A stretch of DNA of 5,692 nucleotides from Ktedonobacteraceae bacterium. Lineage in GTDB: Bacteria > Chloroflexota > Ktedonobacteria > Ktedonobacterales > Ktedonobacteraceae. The notes below the pieces were generated by a model that was given only the letters and a program-made list of their open reading frames with translations, had not been told where the DNA came from and made no database searches. The DNA lies in assembly GCA_014896635.1 (NCBI GenBank), contig JADBKA010000285.1, positions 1 through 5,692 on the forward strand, given 5' to 3'. Below are positions 5,259 to 5,692 of the stretch, in pieces. The translations under genes and the position numbers were made by a program. Every line of letters starts with the position of its first letter. Position 1 is the stretch's first letter.

Positions 5259-5692
5259 ATGGAACAGACATTTTCACCAGTACAGCGCGTCAGAATCACC
5301 GATATGCATGGAAATGTGATTGTACGTGGCTGGGAGCAACAGAGCATTAAAGTGAGGTCCGAGAAGGCCATCGGCAGAGTGCGGCAGGAGAGTGATACCT
5401 TGATCCTGGGCGATAGCTCTAAGCTCGTCGAGATCCAGGTTCCGGTAGAAACAGTGATCGAGGCGAACGATATCAGCGGTGACGTGACGGTTGAGGATGT
5501 GCGGCAGGTGATGCTGCATGATATTAGTCGTAATGTTACTGTGAAGAATGTTGCTGGCGATGTGGTCGTCGATGATATCAGTGCGCGTGTGGCGATAAGC
5601 GGCGTGCGGGGAACGGTATCCATTGGCGATGTTGGGGCCGAAGTGAAGGTGGAACAGGTGGACGGTGATGTAAGAATCGCCGACGTTGGCAG
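5259..5692 (+). CDS. DUF4097-family beta-solenoid protein, 5' part (3' truncated by window edge)
   Basis: The frame is open from ATG 5259 to the window end, giving 144 residues of an incomplete protein. It begins MEQTFSPVQRVRITDMHGNV, with no signal peptide or membrane helix. Residues about 8-62 give the usual DUF4097 start (IxDxxGNVxVRGWEQQSIKVRSEKA, then LILGDSSKLVEIQVPVETVIEA). From residue 71 a repeat with Asp-Ile/Asp-Val at 71, 88, 106, 124 and 142 (spacing 17, 18, 18, 18) alternates short valine-rich strands with Gly/Asp turns, as in a right-handed parallel beta-helix. DUF4097 proteins such as YvlB and LiaX are linked to cell-envelope stress responses in Firmicutes. Here the SHOCT-like part that precedes the domain in those proteins is a separate upstream gene, 52 nt away. 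The likely function is envelope-related or regulatory scaffolding; the substrate or partner is unknown. Confidence 0.85.
   Translation, partial: MEQTFSPVQRVRITDMHGNVIVRGWEQQSIKVRSEKAIGRVRQESDTLILGDSSKLVEIQVPVETVIEANDISGDVTVEDVRQVMLHDISRNVTVKNVAGDVVVDDISARVAISGVRGTVSIGDVGAEVKVEQVDGDVRIADVG

Noticed and set aside
4913..5623. 236-codon open frame on the - strand
   Set aside because: It is antisense to both the SHOCT-like gene and the DUF4097 gene, is rich in Ser/Thr/Arg/Cys as shadows often are, and has no recognisable domain.

Overview
The window reads as bacterial chromosome of moderately high GC from a respiring, probably aerobic or microaerobic organism. A Chloroflexota host, possibly of the Ktedonobacteria type, fits best. 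This rests on the short-loop cytochrome bd together with a DUF2089 / SHOCT-like / DUF4097 gene set, and it is an inference from gene content only. No mobile element, CRISPR array, tRNA or rRNA was seen.

Left block (1-3253, + strand) is a cytochrome bd locus. It holds the 3' part of a CydC-like ABC exporter subunit (cut by the window edge), then cydA and cydB. CydA has every expected heme and quinol-site residue, several at the same residue number as in E. coli (His19, Glu99, Glu107, Lys252, Glu257). CydC belongs to the heterodimeric thiol exporter required for assembly of the bd oxidase, so the three genes form one functional unit: assembly factor plus the two structural subunits. A perfect 10-bp-stem hairpin at 3318-3349 separates this block from a convergent gene.

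Middle (3385-4098, - strand) is one gene for a membrane-anchored SRPBCC (START-like) protein of unknown ligand. It is transcribed towards cydB and away from the right block. The long + strand open frame covering the same DNA is its antisense shadow.

The 4099-4467 intergenic region carries the divergent control sequences: an 11-bp-period direct repeat, a short dyad, a very good sigma70-like promoter for the + strand (TTGATA-17-TATTAT with an extended -10 TG), a leader of about 150 nt containing a hairpin and a palindrome, and a strong ribosome binding site.

Right block (4468-5692, + strand) is a compact, apparently co-transcribed trio: a DUF2089 helix-turn-helix protein whose zinc-ribbon cysteines are mostly lost, a SHOCT-like/YvlB-type small protein, and a DUF4097 beta-solenoid protein that runs off the right edge. 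The first two proteins share a related short helical hairpin, and the second and third together look like a split version of the YvlB/LiaX architecture (SHOCT-like part plus DUF4097 part). This trio is the most interesting part of the window and may be an envelope-stress or regulatory module, but its function cannot be settled from sequence.
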